A stretch of DNA of 32,500 nucleotides. It comes from Cryptomeria japonica (taxonomy: Eukaryota; Streptophyta; Pinopsida; Cupressales; Cupressaceae). The DNA is taken from positions 60,001 through 92,500 of the forward strand of contig NW_026729320.1 in the NCBI RefSeq assembly GCF_030272615.1, written 5' to 3'. Shown in pieces: positions 18,653 through 31,348 of the stretch. The translations under genes and the position numbers were made by a program. The notes under the pieces were generated by a model that saw nothing but the letters and a program-made list of their open reading frames with translations, was not told where the DNA came from and searched no databases. Numbering within the stretch: the stretch's first letter is position 1; the number at the start of each line of letters is the position of its first letter.

Positions 18653-19205
18653 CGCCGGGCGTCGCAATGCTATTTGAATAAACCTTTTGCCCGTTTGCGT
18701 TCTCGTCGGGGCCGGGCCGGGCCGGGGTGCGCTGCCCGCACTACCGCGCGCGCGGGGGCGACACCGAGCGCGCACCCGAGGCGCCCCGAGCACACAGGCC
18801 ACGGTGCAACCCGGGCGTTGTGCGCGCACCCCGGTGCGCCCGAGGTGCTGCGCGCGCACCCAGGTGAAATCGGTGTGCACCTCGGCCAGTGCGCGCTCGG
18901 TCGAGTCGCGCACGTTGGCCAAGGTGCACGGTGATGTTTCTTACTCTAAGGTTCCGCACCAGACGCCCGGGACAGGTGAGCGAAGCTGGGCGGGGCCGGG
19001 TGCGCGGCCGGGGCAGGTGCACGCAGCTGGAGAGAGCTTTGGAGCACACCAGAGGTGCGCACCTTGGAGCACACTTCGGAGCGCACCAATGATGCGCTCC
19101 ATTCAAAAGTTTCCTGAAAAGGCAAAAAAAGTTGAGATTATAGAATTTCCCACTTGAGAGATTGTAAAAAAAAAAAATTTAAAATGAAGGAAACGCGGGT
19201 GCCAA

Positions 19206-21381
19206 GGTGTGCGCGCCCGGGTGCGCAGCCCAGCCAAGGTGTGCGCACCAAGGCGCCCACCCTGGCGAAGGTGCACGCAAGGTGCGCACCCGAGGCAAAC
19301 CGGACAATTAACCCAACTTTCGACTTCGCGCGCACCTGCGCACCTTGGAGCGCACTTCGGAGCGCTCCTTGGTGCGCACCAATCTTGGGCACCTCGGAGT
19401 GCACCATGGCGCCCACCAAGGTGCGCACCCGGGGCAAACCGAGCTCCGACTTCGTGCGCACCTTGGAGCGCACGAAAGGTGCGCACCATGGCGCCCACCA
19501 AGGTGCGCAGCCCAGCCAAGGCGTGCGCATCAAGGTGCGCACCCTGGCGAAGGTGCGCACCCGGGGCAAACCGAGCTCCGACTTCGTGCGCACCTTGGAG
19601 CGCACAAAGGGTGCGCAACCCAGCCAAGGTGTGCGCACCCCGGGCAAACCGAGCTCCGAATCGTGCGCACCTTGGAGCACACTTCGGAGCCCTCCTTGGT
19701 GCGCACCGATGTTGCGCACCTCGGAGCGCACCCGGGGAAAACAATGCAATTAACCCGACTTTCGACTTCGTGGGCACCTCGGAGCGCTCTCGGGTTCGCA
19801 CCTCGGAGCACACCGAGGTGCGCACCTTTGATGCGCTGCCTTCACCAATTTCCAGAAAAGGCAAGAAAACATTGAGAAGGTGTGCGCACCGAGGTGCCCA
19901 CCCTGGCGAAGGTGCACGCGAGGTGCGCACCCGGGGCAAACCGGGCTCCGACTTCGTGCACGCCATGCTGCGCACCTTGGAGGGCCATGGTGCGCACCTT
20001 GGAGCACACTTCGGAGCGCTCAATGGTGCCCAACCCAGCCAAGGTGCCCACCGCGGCGAAGGTGCACGCGAGGTGCGCACCCGGGGCAAACCGGGCTCCG
20101 ACTTCGTGCACGCCGCACCTTGGAGCACACTTCGGAGCGCTCCTTGGTGCGCACCAGGGCGCGCAACCCAGCCGAGGTGCCCACCCCGGCGAAGGTGCAC
20201 GCGGGGTGCGCACCCGGGGCAAACCGGGCTCCGACTTCGTGCACGCCATGGTGCCCACCGCGGCGAAGGTGCACGCGAGGTGCGCACCCGGGGCAAACCG
20301 GGCTCCGACTTCGTGCACGCCGCACCTTGGAGCACACTTCGGAGCGCTCCTTGGTGCGCACCAGGGCGCGCAACCCAGCCGAGGTGCCCACCCCAGCGAA
20401 GGTGCACGCGAGGTGCGCACCCGGGGCAAACCGGGCTCCGACTTCGTGCACGCCATGGTGCCCACCGCGGCGAAGGTGCACGCGAGGTGCGCACCCGGGG
20501 CAAACCGGGCTCCGACTTCGTGCACGCCATGGTGCCCACCGCGGCGAAGGTGCACGCGAGGTGCGCACCCGGGGCAAACCGGGCTCCGACTTCGTGCACG
20601 CCGCACCTTGGAGCACACTTCGGAGCGCTCCTTGGTGCGCACCATGGTGCCCACCAGGGCGCGCAACCCCGCCGAAGGTGCACGCGAGGTGCGCACCCGG
20701 GGCAAACCGGGCTCCGACTTCGTGCACGCCGCACCTTGGAGCACACTTCGGAGCGCTCCTTGGTGCGCACCAGGGCGCGCAACCCCGCCGAAGGTGCACG
20801 CGAGGTGCGCACCCGGGGCAAACCGGGCTCCGACTTCGTGCACGCCATGGTGCGCACCAGGGTGCCCACCGCGGCGAAGGTGCGCACCCGGGGCAAACCG
20901 GGCTCCGACTTCGTGCACGCCGCACCTTGGAGCACACTTCGGAGCGCTCCTTGGTGCGCACCAGGGCGCGCAACCCAGCCGAGGTGCCCACCCCGGCGAA
21001 GGTGCACGCGAGGTGCGCACCCGGGGCAAACCGGGCTCCGACTTCGTGCACGCCATGGTGCCCACCGCGGCGAAGGTGCGCACCCGGGGCAAACCGGGCT
21101 AGGACTTCGTGCACGCCGCACCTTGGAGCACACTTCGGAGCGCTCCTTGGTGCGCACCATGGTGCCCACCAGGCCGCGCAACCCAGCCAAGGTGTGCGCA
21201 CCAAGGTGCACGCGAGGTGCGCACCCGGGGCAAACCGGGGTCCGGCTTCGTGCACGCCGCACCTTGGAGCACACATCGGGGCGCTCCCGGGTTCGCACCG
21301 GCGTTGCGCACCGTGGTGGGCACCTCGGAGCGCACCGTGGTGGGCACCTCGGAGCACACCAAGGTGGGCAGCGAGGTGCGC
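19206..21381. repeat. GGTGCGCACC-based tandem modules (unit 2)
   Basis: Collinear with the block in unit 1, but with an extra 74-bp module: 20455-20528 is directly repeated at 20529-20602. The longest open frame in the window (minus strand, 766 codons, 19103-21403) lies across it because the repeats lack stops in that frame. It changes length between units, as expected of non-coding repeats. Confidence 0.92.
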
Positions 21382-23375
21382 ACCTTTGATGCGATGCCTT
21401 CACTAATTTCCATAAAAGGCAAAAGAAAACGAGATTTTAAAATTTCCGTTTTGAAAGATAGTGAGAAAAAGGGAATGCTGGTGCCATCTTGAGCCCGCCC
21501 TGGTGCGCAGCCCAGCCAAGGTGTGCGCACCAAGGTGCCCACCCTGGCGAAGGTGCGCGCCCGGGCAATTAACCCAACTTCCAACTTCGCGCGCGCCAGG
21601 GTGGGAGCGCACCCAACAACCGGGCCTGGGAAGAGCCAATGCGAGAAACCCCACCAAACGCTCTGACAAAAAAAGAGGGGGCGCTCCAGTAACCCCGCTT
21701 CGGAGCGCACCCTGGGCAAACCCAGCCAGGGTGCCCACCCCGGCCAAGGTGCAGGCGAGGTGCGCACCCGGGGCAAACCGGGCTCCGACAACGTGCACGC
21801 CGCACCTTGGAGCACACTTCGTAGCGCTCCCGGGTGCGCACCTCAGAGCACACCAAGGTGGGCAGCGAGGTGCGCACCTTTGATGCGCTGCCTTCACTAA
21901 TTTCCAGAAAAGGCAAAAAAAAGAGGAGATTTTAAAATTTCCGTTTTGAAAGATAGTGAAAAAAACGGAACGCAGGTGCCATCTTGAGCCCGCCCGGGTG
22001 CACAGCCCAGGTAAGGTGCCCACCCTGGCAAAGGTGCGCACCCGGGCAATTAACCCTACTTCCGACTTCGTGCGCGCCAGGGTGGCAACCGGGCCTGGGA
22101 AGAGCCAATGCGAGAAACCCCACCAAACGCTCCGACAAAAAAAGAGGCGGCGCTCCAATAACCCCGCTTCGGAGCGCAGCCGGGGCAAACCCAGCCAAGG
22201 TGCCCACCCCGACGAAGGTGCACGCGAGGTGCGCACCCGGGGGCAAACCGGGCTCCGACAACGTGCACGCAGCACCTTGGAGCACACTTCGAAGCACTCC
22301 CGGGTGCCCACCGGCGTTGCGCACCGTGGTGGGCAGCGAGGTGCGCACCTTTGATGCGCTGCCTTCACTAATTTCCAGAAAAGGCAAAAAAAAATGAGAT
22401 TTTAAAATTTCCGTTTTGAAAGATAGTGAAAAAAACGGAACGCGGGTGCCATCTTGAGCCCGCCCTGGTGCGCAGCCCAGGCAAGGCATGCGCACCAAGG
22501 TGCCCACCCGCGGTGCACGCCCGGGGCAAACCGGGCTCCGACTTCGTGCAGGCCGCACCTTGGAGCACACTTCGGAGCGCTCCTTGGTGCGCACCATGGT
22601 GCCCACCAGGGCGCACCCGGGGCAAACCGGGCTCCGACTTCGTGCACGCCGCACCTTGGAGCACACATCGGAGCGCTCCCAGGTTCGCACCAGCGTTGCG
22701 CACCTTTGATGCGCTGCCTTCACTAATTTCCAGAAAAGGCAAAAAAAAACGATATTTTAAAATTTCCGTTCTGAAAGATAGTGAAAAAAACGGAACGCGG
22801 GTGCCATCTTGAGCCCTTCCTGGTGCGCAGCCCAGGCAAGTTGTGCGCACCAAGGTGCCCACCCTGGCGGAGGTGCGCGCCCGGGGCAAACCGGGCTCCG
22901 ACTTCGTGCACTGCATGGTGCCCACCAAGGCGCGCAACCCAGCCAAGGTGCCCACCGCAGCGAAGGTGCACGCGAGGTGCGCACCCGAGGTGCACACCCG
23001 GGGCAAACCGAGCTCCGACTTCGTGCACGCCGCACCTTGGAGCACACTTCAGAGCGCTCCTTGGTGCGCACCAGGGCGCGCAACCCAGCCAAGGTGCTCA
23101 CCCCGGCGAAGGTGCACGCGAGGTGCGCACCCGGGGCAAGCCGGGCTCGGACTTCGTGCACGCCGCACCTTGGAGCACACATCGGAGCGCTCCCGGGTTC
23201 GCACCAGCATTGCGCACCTTTGATGCGCTGCCTTCACTAATTTCCAGAAAAGGCAAAAAAAAAAAAAAAACGAGATTTTAAAATTTCCGTTTTGAAAGAT
23301 AGTGAAAAAAACGGAACGCGGGTGCCATCTTGAGCCCGCCCTGGTGTGCAGCCCAGGCAAGTTGTGCGCACCAAG
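21382..23375. repeat. Five AT-island modules (unit 2)
   Basis: Islands start at 21382, 21876, 22347, 22702 and 23216, the same order and near-identical sequence as in unit 1. The A run of the fifth is again 16 (23255-23270). An extra G at 22239-22243 separates it from the others. Confidence 0.92.
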
Positions 23376-24597
23376 GCACCCACCCTGGCCAAGGTGGGTC
23401 ACGGGGTGGGTCCTAGGGTGGGTAACGGGGTGGGTACTAAGGTGCGTGCCAAGGTGGGTCATGGGGTGGGTGCCAAGGTGGGCACCAGGGTGGGTGTGCA
23501 CCAACCCTAGCCAGGGTAGGTCACGGGGTGGTTGTCGGGGTGGGCGTCAAGGAGCCAAGGTGGGTGGCAAGTAGCCAAGTTGCGTGCCAAGGTGGGTGTC
23601 GGGGTGGGTGCCAAGGATCCAAGGTGGGTGCCAAGGAACCAAGGTGGGTGTCTGGGTGGGTGCCGAGGTGGGAGCCAGGGTGGGTCCCAAGGTGAGTGCA
23701 AAGGTGGGTGCCAGGGTCAAGGTGAGTGCCAATGTGGGTTCCAAGGTGCCAGGGTCAGGGTGAGTGCCAATGTGGGTTCAAAGGTGCTAAGTTGGGTGCG
23801 AGGTTGGGTGCGAGGGTGGGTGGGTGCCAAGGTGTGCTAGGTGGAAGCCCGGGTGGGTCGGCATCCCATGGGTGTCGAGTTGGGTGCCTGATGGGTGCTT
23901 CTTGTCAAGTTTTAGTCGTCGGGACTCATTTCGAGCCTTAGAGGTCGTTTCTTGTCCGGTTGCCCTGTCTTCGACCTGGGAACCCAATTTTGGTCCTCGG
24001 GTCCCATTTTTTTTTGTCTCGCATCCCACTTTTGGCCTGTGGCCTTTTCGGGGTCGATTCTCGTTTTGGGCATCAGAGCATGTTTCTTCTCCTAAAACCC
24101 AATATTTGTTTATTAAGTCTCGGAACACATTTTTGTTCTCGTGGACCCATCATGGGTCTTGGAACGCATTTGTGGTCCTTGGGTCCCATTTTGCATCCCG
24201 AAACTTGTGTTTTGGTGCTTGATCCCTATTTTGGGTGCCCACCTTGCACCAAGTGCGCACCCGGGGCAAACCGAGCGCCTTGGTGCACCGGGGCAAGATC
24301 GAGCGTGCACCCGAGGCGCCCCGAACATGCACCAAGGTGCACTCGGCCCACATGTGAGCGCAGGTCGTTGCGCCCGAGGTGGTGTGTGGGCACCGCGTTG
24401 CAGACGGGACACTGCACGCACACGACGCCCCGTCCAGGTGCACGCACGTAGGCCGGGCCGGGTGCACACCCGACGCCCTAGCAAGGTGCGCGCACCCGGG
24501 CAGGGCTCACACTTGGCGAACGGGGCGCACTTCGCGAGGGAGGGTGTGCACCTCGACGGGGGTGGGTGGCCGGGGTGGATTCGCACGTGGGTCGCGG

Positions 24598-24630
24598 TTT
24601 GCTAAGTACACACTGCGACAAGCTCATAAC
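24598..24630 (+). promoter_or_regulatory. 5S copy 3 upstream promoter region
   Basis: Identical to the 33 bp before copy 1, with C at -1. Confidence 0.6.
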
Positions 24631-24749
24631 GGGTGCGATCATACCAGCGTTAGTGCACCGGATCCCATCAGAACTCCGCAGTTAAGCGCGCTTGGGCCGG
24701 AGTAGTACTGGGATGGGTGACCTCCCGGGAAGTCCCGGTGTTGCACCCT
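24631..24749 (+). rRNA. 5S rRNA: 5S ribosomal RNA gene, copy 3
   Basis: Complete 119-nt 5S rRNA gene starting 6109 bp after copy 2. The gene sequence is the same as copy 2, with G at position 80 (24710). Box A (24680-24694), intermediate element (24697-24702) and box C (24710-24727) are intact. Unlike copy 2, its first T run is broken by C, as in copy 1, so gene and terminator variants are not linked in a simple way. Confidence 0.98.
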
Positions 24750-24761
24750 TTCTTAGTTTTT
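24749..24761 (+). terminator. Pol III terminator of 5S copy 3, interrupted first T run
   Basis: CCCTTTCTTAGTTTTT, as in copy 1. The first full run is TTTTT at 24757-24761. Confidence 0.8.
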
Positions 24762-25314
24762 CGCCGGGCGTCGCAATGCTATTTGAATAAACCTTTTGCC
24801 CGTTTGCGTTCTCGTCGGGGCCGGGCCGGGCCGGGGTGCGCTGCCCGCACTACCGCGCGCGCGGGGGCGACACCGAGCGCGCACCCGAGGCGCCCCGAGC
24901 ACACAGGCCACGGTGCAACCCGGGCGTTGTGCGCGCACCCCGGTGCGCCCGAGGTGCTGCGCGCGCACCCAGGTGAAATCGGTGTGCACCTCGGCCAGTG
25001 CGCGCTCGGTCGAGTCGCGCACGTTGGCCAAGGTGCACGGTGATGTTTCTTACTCTAAGGTTCCGCACCAGACGCCCGGGACAGGTGAGCGAAGCTGGGC
25101 GGGGCCGGGTGCGCGGCCGGGGCAGGTGCACGCAGCTGGAGAGAGCTTTGGAGCACACCAGAGGTGCGCACCTTGGAGCACACTTCGGAGCGCACCAATG
25201 ATGCGCTCCATTCAAAAGTTTCCTGAAAAGGCAAAAAAAGTTGAGATTATAGAATTTCCCACTTGAGAGATTGTAAAAAAAAAAAATTTAAAATGAAGGA
25301 AACGCGGGTGCCAA

Positions 25315-27416
25315 GGTGTGCGCGCCCGGGTGCGCAGCCCAGCCAAGGTGTGCGCACCAAGGCGCCCACCCTGGCGAAGGTGCACGCAAGGTGCGCACCC
25401 GAGGCAAACCGGACAATTAACCCAACTTTCGACTTCGCGCGCACCTGCGCACCTTGGAGCGCACTTCGGAGCGCTCCTTGGTGCGCACCAATCTTGGGCA
25501 CCTCGGAGTGCACCATGGCGCCCACCAAGGTGCGCACCCGGGGCAAACCGAGCTCCGACTTCGTGCGCACCTTGGAGCGCACGAAAGGTGCGCACCATGG
25601 CGCCCACCAAGGTGCGCAGCCCAGCCAAGGCGTGCGCATCAAGGTGCGCACCCTGGCGAAGGTGCGCACCCGGGGCAAACCGAGCTCCGACTTCGTGCGC
25701 ACCTTGGAGCGCACAAAGGGTGCGCAACCCAGCCAAGGTGTGCGCACCCCGGGCAAACCGAGCTCCGAATCGTGCGCACCTTGGAGCACACTTCGGAGCC
25801 CTCCTTGGTGCGCACCGATGTTGCGCACCTCGGAGCGCACCCGGGGAAAACAATGCAATTAACCCGACTTTCGACTTCGTGGGCACCTCGGAGCGCTCTC
25901 GGGTTCGCACCTCGGAGCACACCGAGGTGCGCACCTTTGATGCGCTGCCTTCACCAATTTCCAGAAAAGGCAAGAAAACATTGAGAAGGTGTGCGCACCG
26001 AGGTGCCCACCCTGGCGAAGGTGCACGCGAGGTGCGCACCCGGGGCAAACCGGGCTCCGACTTCGTGCACGCCATGCTGCGCACCTTGGAGGGCCATGGT
26101 GCGCACCTTGGAGCACACTTCGGAGCGCTCAATGGTGCCCAACCCAGCCAAGGTGCCCACCGCGGCGAAGGTGCACGCGAGGTGCGCACCCGGGGCAAAC
26201 CGGGCTCCGACTTCGTGCACGCCGCACCTTGGAGCACACTTCGGAGCGCTCCTTGGTGCGCACCAGGGCGCGCAACCCAGCCGAGGTGCCCACCCCGGCG
26301 AAGGTGCACGCGGGGTGCGCACCCGGGGCAAACCGGGCTCCGACTTCGTGCACGCCATGGTGCCCACCGCGGCGAAGGTGCACGCGAGGTGCGCACCCGG
26401 GGCAAACCGGGCTCCGACTTCGTGCACGCCGCACCTTGGAGCACACTTCGGAGCGCTCCTTGGTGCGCACCAGGGCGCGCAACCCAGCCGAGGTGCCCAC
26501 CCCGGCGAAGGTGCACGCGAGGTGCGCACCCGGGGCAAACCGGGCTCCGACTTCGTGCACGCCATGGTGCCCACCGCGGCGAAGGTGCACGCGAGGTGCG
26601 CACCCGGGGCAAACCGGGCTCCGACTTCGTGCACGCCGCACCTTGGAGCACACTTCGGAGCGCTCCTTGGTGCGCACCATGGTGCCCACCAGGGCGCGCA
26701 ACCCCGCCGAAGGTGCACGCGAGGTGCGCACCCGGGGCAAACCGGGCTCCGACTTCGTGCACGCCGCACCTTGGAGCACACTTCGGAGCGCTCCTTGGTG
26801 CGCACCAGGGCGCGCAACCCCGCCGAAGGTGCACGCGAGGTGCGCACCCGGGGCAAACCGGGCTCCGACTTCGTGCACGCCATGGTGCGCACCAGGGTGC
26901 CCACCGCGGCGAAGGTGCGCACCCGGGGCAAACCGGGCTCCGACTTCGTGCACGCCGCACCTTGGAGCACACTTCGGAGCGCTCCTTGGTGCGCACCAGG
27001 GCGCGCAACCCAGCCGAGGTGCCCACCCCGGCGAAGGTGCACGCGAGGTGCGCACCCGGGGCAAACCGGGCTCCGACTTCGTGCACGCCATGGTGCCCAC
27101 CGCGGCGAAGGTGCGCACCCGGGGCAAACCGGGCTAGGACTTCGTGCACGCCGCACCTTGGAGCACACTTTGGAGCGCTCCTTGGTGCGCACCATGGTGC
27201 CCACCAGGCCGCGCAACCCAGCCAAGGTGTGCGCACCAAGGTGCACGCGAGGTGCGCACCCGGGGCAAACCGGGGTCCGGCTTCGTGCACGCCGCACCTT
27301 GGAGCACACATCGGGGCGCTCCCGGGTTCGCACCGGCGTTGCGCACCGTGGTGGGCACCTCGGAGCGCACCGTGGTGGGCACCTCGGAGCACACCAAGGT
27401 GGGCAGCGAGGTGCGC
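25315..27416. repeat. GGTGCGCACC-based tandem modules (unit 3)
   Basis: Same length and order of modules as unit 1, without the 74-bp duplication seen in unit 2. It differs from the others at single bases only. Confidence 0.92.
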
Positions 27417-29409
27417 ACCTTTGATGCGATGCCTTCACTAATTTCCATAAAAGGCAAAAAAAAACGAGATTTTAAAATTTCCGTTTTGAAAGATAGTGAG
27501 AAAAAGGGAATGCTGGTGCCATCTTGAGCCCGCCCTGGTGCGCAGCCCAGCCAAGGTGTGCGCACCAAGGTGCCCACCCTGGCGAAGGTGCGCGCCCGGG
27601 CAATTAACCCAACTTCCAACTTCGCGCGCGCCAGGGTGGGAGCGCACCCAACAACCGGGCCTGGGAAGAGCCAATGCGAGAAACCCCACCAAACGCTCTG
27701 ACAAAAAAAGAGGGGGCGCTCCAGTAACCCCGCTTCGGAGCGCACCCTGGGCAAACCCAGCCAGGGTGCCCACCCCGGCCAAGGTGCAGGCGAGGTGCGC
27801 ACCCGGGGCAAACCGGGCTCCGACAACGTGCACGCCGCACCTTGGAGCACACTTCGTAGCGCTCCCGGGTGCGCACCTCAGAGCACACCAAGGTGGGCAG
27901 CGAGGTGCGCACCTTTGATGCGCTGCCTTCACTAATTTCCAGAAAAGGCAAAAAAAAGAGGAGATTTTAAAATTTCCGTTTTGAAAGATAGTGAAAAAAA
28001 CGGAACGCGGGTGCCATCTTGAGCCCGCCCTGGTGCACAGCCCAGGTAAGGTGCCCACCCTGGCAAAGGTGCGCACCCGGGCAATTAACCCTACTTCCGA
28101 CTTCGTGCGCGCCAGGGTGGCAACCGGGCCTGGGAAGAGCCAATGCGAGAAACCCCACCAAACGCTCCGACAAAAAAAGAGGCGGCGCTCCAATAACCCC
28201 GCTTCGGAGCGCAGCCGGGGCAAACCCAGCCAAGGTGCCCACCCCGACGAAGGTGCACGCGAGGTGCGCACCCGGGGCAAACCGGGCTCCGACAACGTGC
28301 ACGCAGCACCTTGGAGCACACTTCGAAGCACTCCCGGGTGCCCACCGGCGTTGCGCACCGTGGTGGGCAGCGAGGTGCGCACCTTTGATGCGCTGCCTTC
28401 ACTAATTTCCAGAAAAGGCAAAAAAAAATGAGATTTTAAAATTTCCGTTTTGAAAGATAGTGAAAAAAACGGAACGCGGGTGCCATCTTGAGCCCGCCCT
28501 GGTGCGCAGCCCAGGCAAGGCATGCGCACCAAGGTGCCCACCCGCGGTGCACGCCCGGGGCAAACCGGGCTCCGACTTCGTGCAGGCCGCACCTTGGAGC
28601 ACACTTCGGAGCGCTCCTTGGTGCGCACCATGGTGCCCACCAGGGCGCACCCGGGGCAAACCGGGCTCCGACTTCGTGCACGCCGCACCTTGGAGCACAC
28701 ATCGGAGCGCTCCCAGGTTCGCACCAGCGTTGCGCACCTTTGATGCGCTGCCTTCACTAATTTCCAGAAAAGGCAAAAAAAAACGATATTTTAAAATTTC
28801 CGTTCTGAAAGATAGTGAAAAAAACGGAACGCGGGTGCCATCTTGAGCCCTTCCTGGTGCGCAGCCCAGGCAAGTTGTGCGCACCAAGGTGCCCACCCTG
28901 GCGGAGGTGCGCGCCCGGGGCAAACCGGGCTCCGACTTCGTGCACTGCATGGTGCCCACCAAGGCGCGCAACCCAGCCAAGGTGCCCACCGCAGCGAAGG
29001 TGCACGCGAGGTGCGCACCCGAGGTGCACACCCGGGGCAAACCGAGCTCCGACTTCGTGCACGCCGCACCTTGGAGCACACTTCAGAGCGCTCCTTGGTG
29101 CGCACCAGGGCGCGCAACCCAGCCAAGGTGCTCACCCCGGCGAAGGTGCACGCGAGGTGCGCACCCGGGGCAAGCCGGGCTCGGACTTCGTGCACGCCGC
29201 ACCTTGGAGCACACATCGGAGCGCTCCCGGGTTCGCACCAGCATTGCGCACCTTTGATGCGCTGCCTTCACTAATTTCCAGAAAAGGCAAAAAAAAAAAA
29301 AAAACGAGATTTTAAAATTTCCGTTTTGAAAGATAGTGAAAAAAACGGAACGCGGGTGCCATCTTGAGCCCGCCCTGGTGTGCAGCCCAGGCAAGTTGTG
29401 CGCACCAAG
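27417..29409. repeat. Five AT-island modules (unit 3)
   Basis: Islands start at 27417, 27911, 28381, 28736 and 29250. The first has an uninterrupted A run where units 1 and 2 have a G. The fifth has a 16-A run (29289-29304) and leads into the unit junction CACCAAGGCACCCACCCTGG. Confidence 0.92.
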
Positions 29410-30631
29410 GCACCCACCCTGGCCAAGGTGGGTCACGGGGTGGGTCCTAGGGTGGGTAACGGGGTGGGTACTAAGGTGCGTGCCAAGGTGGGTCATGGGG
29501 TGGGTGCCAAGGTGGGCACCAGGGTGGGTGTGCACCAACCCTAGCCAGGGTAGGTCACGGGGTGGTTGTCGGGGTGGGCGTCAAGGAGCCAAGGTGGGTG
29601 GCAAGTAGCCAAGTTGCGTGCCAAGGTGGGTGTCGGGGTGGGTGCCAAGGATCCAAGGTGGGTGCCAAGGAACCAAGGTGGGTGTCTGGGTGGGTGCCGA
29701 GGTGGGAGCCAGGGTGGGTCCCAAGGTGAGTGCAAAGGTGGGTGCCAGGGTCAAGGTGAGTGCCAATGTGGGTTCCAAGGTGCCAGGGTCAGGGTGAGTG
29801 CCAATGTGGGTTCAAAGGTGCTAAGTTGGGTGCGAGGTTGGGTGCGAGGGTGGGTGGGTGCCAAGGTGTGCTAGGTGGAAGCCCGGGTGGGTCGGCATCC
29901 CATGGGTGTCGAGTTGGGTGCCTGATGGGTGCTTCTTGTCAAGTTTTAGTCGTCGGGACTCATTTCGAGCCTTAGAGGTCGTTTCTTGTCCGGTTGCCCT
30001 GTCTTCGACCTGGGAACCCAATTTTGGTCCTCGGGTCCCATTTTTTTTTGTCTCGCATCCCACTTTTGGCCTGTGGCCTTTTCGGGGTCGATTCTCGTTT
30101 TGGGCATCAGAGCATGTTTCTTCTCCTAAAACCCAATATTTGTTTATTAAGTCTCGGAACACATTTTTGTTCTCGTGGACCCATCATGGGTCTTGGAACG
30201 CATTTGTGGTCCTTGGGTCCCATTTTGCATCCCGAAACTTGTGTTTTGGTGCTTGATCCCTATTTTGGGTGCCCACCTTGCACCAAGTGCGCACCCGGGG
30301 CAAACCGAGCGCCTTGGTGCACCGGGGCAAGATCGAGCGTGCACCCGAGGCGCCCCGAACATGCACCAAGGTGCACTCGGCCCACATGTGAGCGCAGGTC
30401 GTTGCGCCCGAGGTGGTGTGTGGGCACCGCGTTGCAGACGGGACACTGCACGCACACGACGCCCCGTCCAGGTGCACGCACGTAGGCCGGGCCGGGTGCA
30501 CACCCGACGCCCTAGCAAGGTGCGCGCACCCGGGCAGGGCTCACACTTGGCGAACGGGGCGCACTTCGCGAGGGAGGGTGTGCACCTCGACGGGGGTGGG
30601 TGGCCGGGGTGGATTCGCACGTGGGTCGCGG

Positions 30632-30664
30632 TTTGCTAAGTACACACTGCGACAAGCTCATAAC
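30632..30664 (+). promoter_or_regulatory. 5S copy 4 upstream promoter region
   Basis: Identical to the 33 bp before copy 1, with C at -1. Confidence 0.6.
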
Positions 30665-30783
30665 GGGTGCGATCATACCAGCGTTAGTGCACCGGATCCC
30701 ATCAGAACTCCGCAGTTAAGCGCGCTTGGGCCGGAGTAGTACTCGGATGGGTGACCTCCCGGGAAGTCCCGGTGTTGCACCCT
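30665..30783 (+). rRNA. 5S rRNA: 5S ribosomal RNA gene, copy 4
   Basis: Complete 119-nt 5S rRNA gene starting 6034 bp after copy 3. It is identical to the other copies except position 80 (30744), which is C, so box C begins CGGATGGGTGACC. Box A (30714-30728) and the intermediate element (30731-30736) are unchanged. An unbroken T6 run follows. C at this site is not a form I recall as common, so this copy could be a less active variant; that is inference. Confidence 0.97.
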
Positions 30784-30795
30784 TTTTTAGTTTTT
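30783..30795 (+). terminator. Pol III terminator of 5S copy 4, T6 plus T5
   Basis: CCCTTTTTTAGTTTTT as in copy 2, with T runs at 30783-30788 and 30791-30795. Confidence 0.85.
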
Positions 30796-31348
30796 CGCCG
30801 GGCGTCGCAATGCTATTTGAATAAACCTTTTGCCCGTTTGCGTTCTCGTCGGGGCCGGGCCGGGCCGGGGTGCGCTGCCCGCACTACCGCGCGCGCGGGG
30901 GCGACACCGAGCGCGCACCCGAGGCGCCCCGAGCACACAGGCCACGGTGCAACCCGGGCGTTGTGCGCGCACCCCGGTGCGCCCGAGGTGCTGCGCGCGC
31001 ACCCAGGTGAAATCGGTGTGCACCTCGGCCAGTGCGCGCTCGGTCGAGTCGCGCACGTTGGCCAAGGTGCACGGTGATGTTTCTTACTCTAAGGTTCCGC
31101 ACCAGACGCCCGGGACAGGTGAGCGAAGCTGGGCGGGGCCGGGTGCGCGGCCGGGGCAGGTGCACGCAGCTGGAGAGAGCTTTGGAGCACACCAGAGGTG
31201 CGCACCTTGGAGCACACTTCGGAGCGCACCAATGATGCGCTCCATTCAAAAGTTTCCTGAAAAGGCAAAAAAAGTTGAGATTATAGAATTTCCCACTTGA
31301 GAGATTGTAAAAAAAAAAAATTTAAAATGAAGGAAACGCGGGTGCCAA

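Larger units (their letters stand above)
17267..23375 (+). repeat. 5S rDNA unit 2, 6109 bp
   Basis: Second full unit. It is longer than unit 3 by 75 bp: one extra 74-bp module (20455-20528 and 20529-20602 are tandem copies; units 1 and 3 have one) and one extra G in a run at 22239-22243. The remainder is collinear with the other units apart from isolated base changes, such as CCCCAGCGAAGG near 20391. Confidence 0.95.
23376..29409 (+). repeat. 5S rDNA unit 3, 6034 bp
   Basis: Third full unit, without the 74-bp duplication. Private changes include ACACTTTGGAGCGC near 27165 (CTTCGGAGCGC elsewhere) and an uninterrupted A run near 27455, where units 1 and 2 have AAAAGAAAA. At several sites it agrees with unit 2 against unit 1, such as GGTGCACGCCCGGGG near 28548 and ACCCCGGCGAAGG near 29134. 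Confidence 0.95.
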
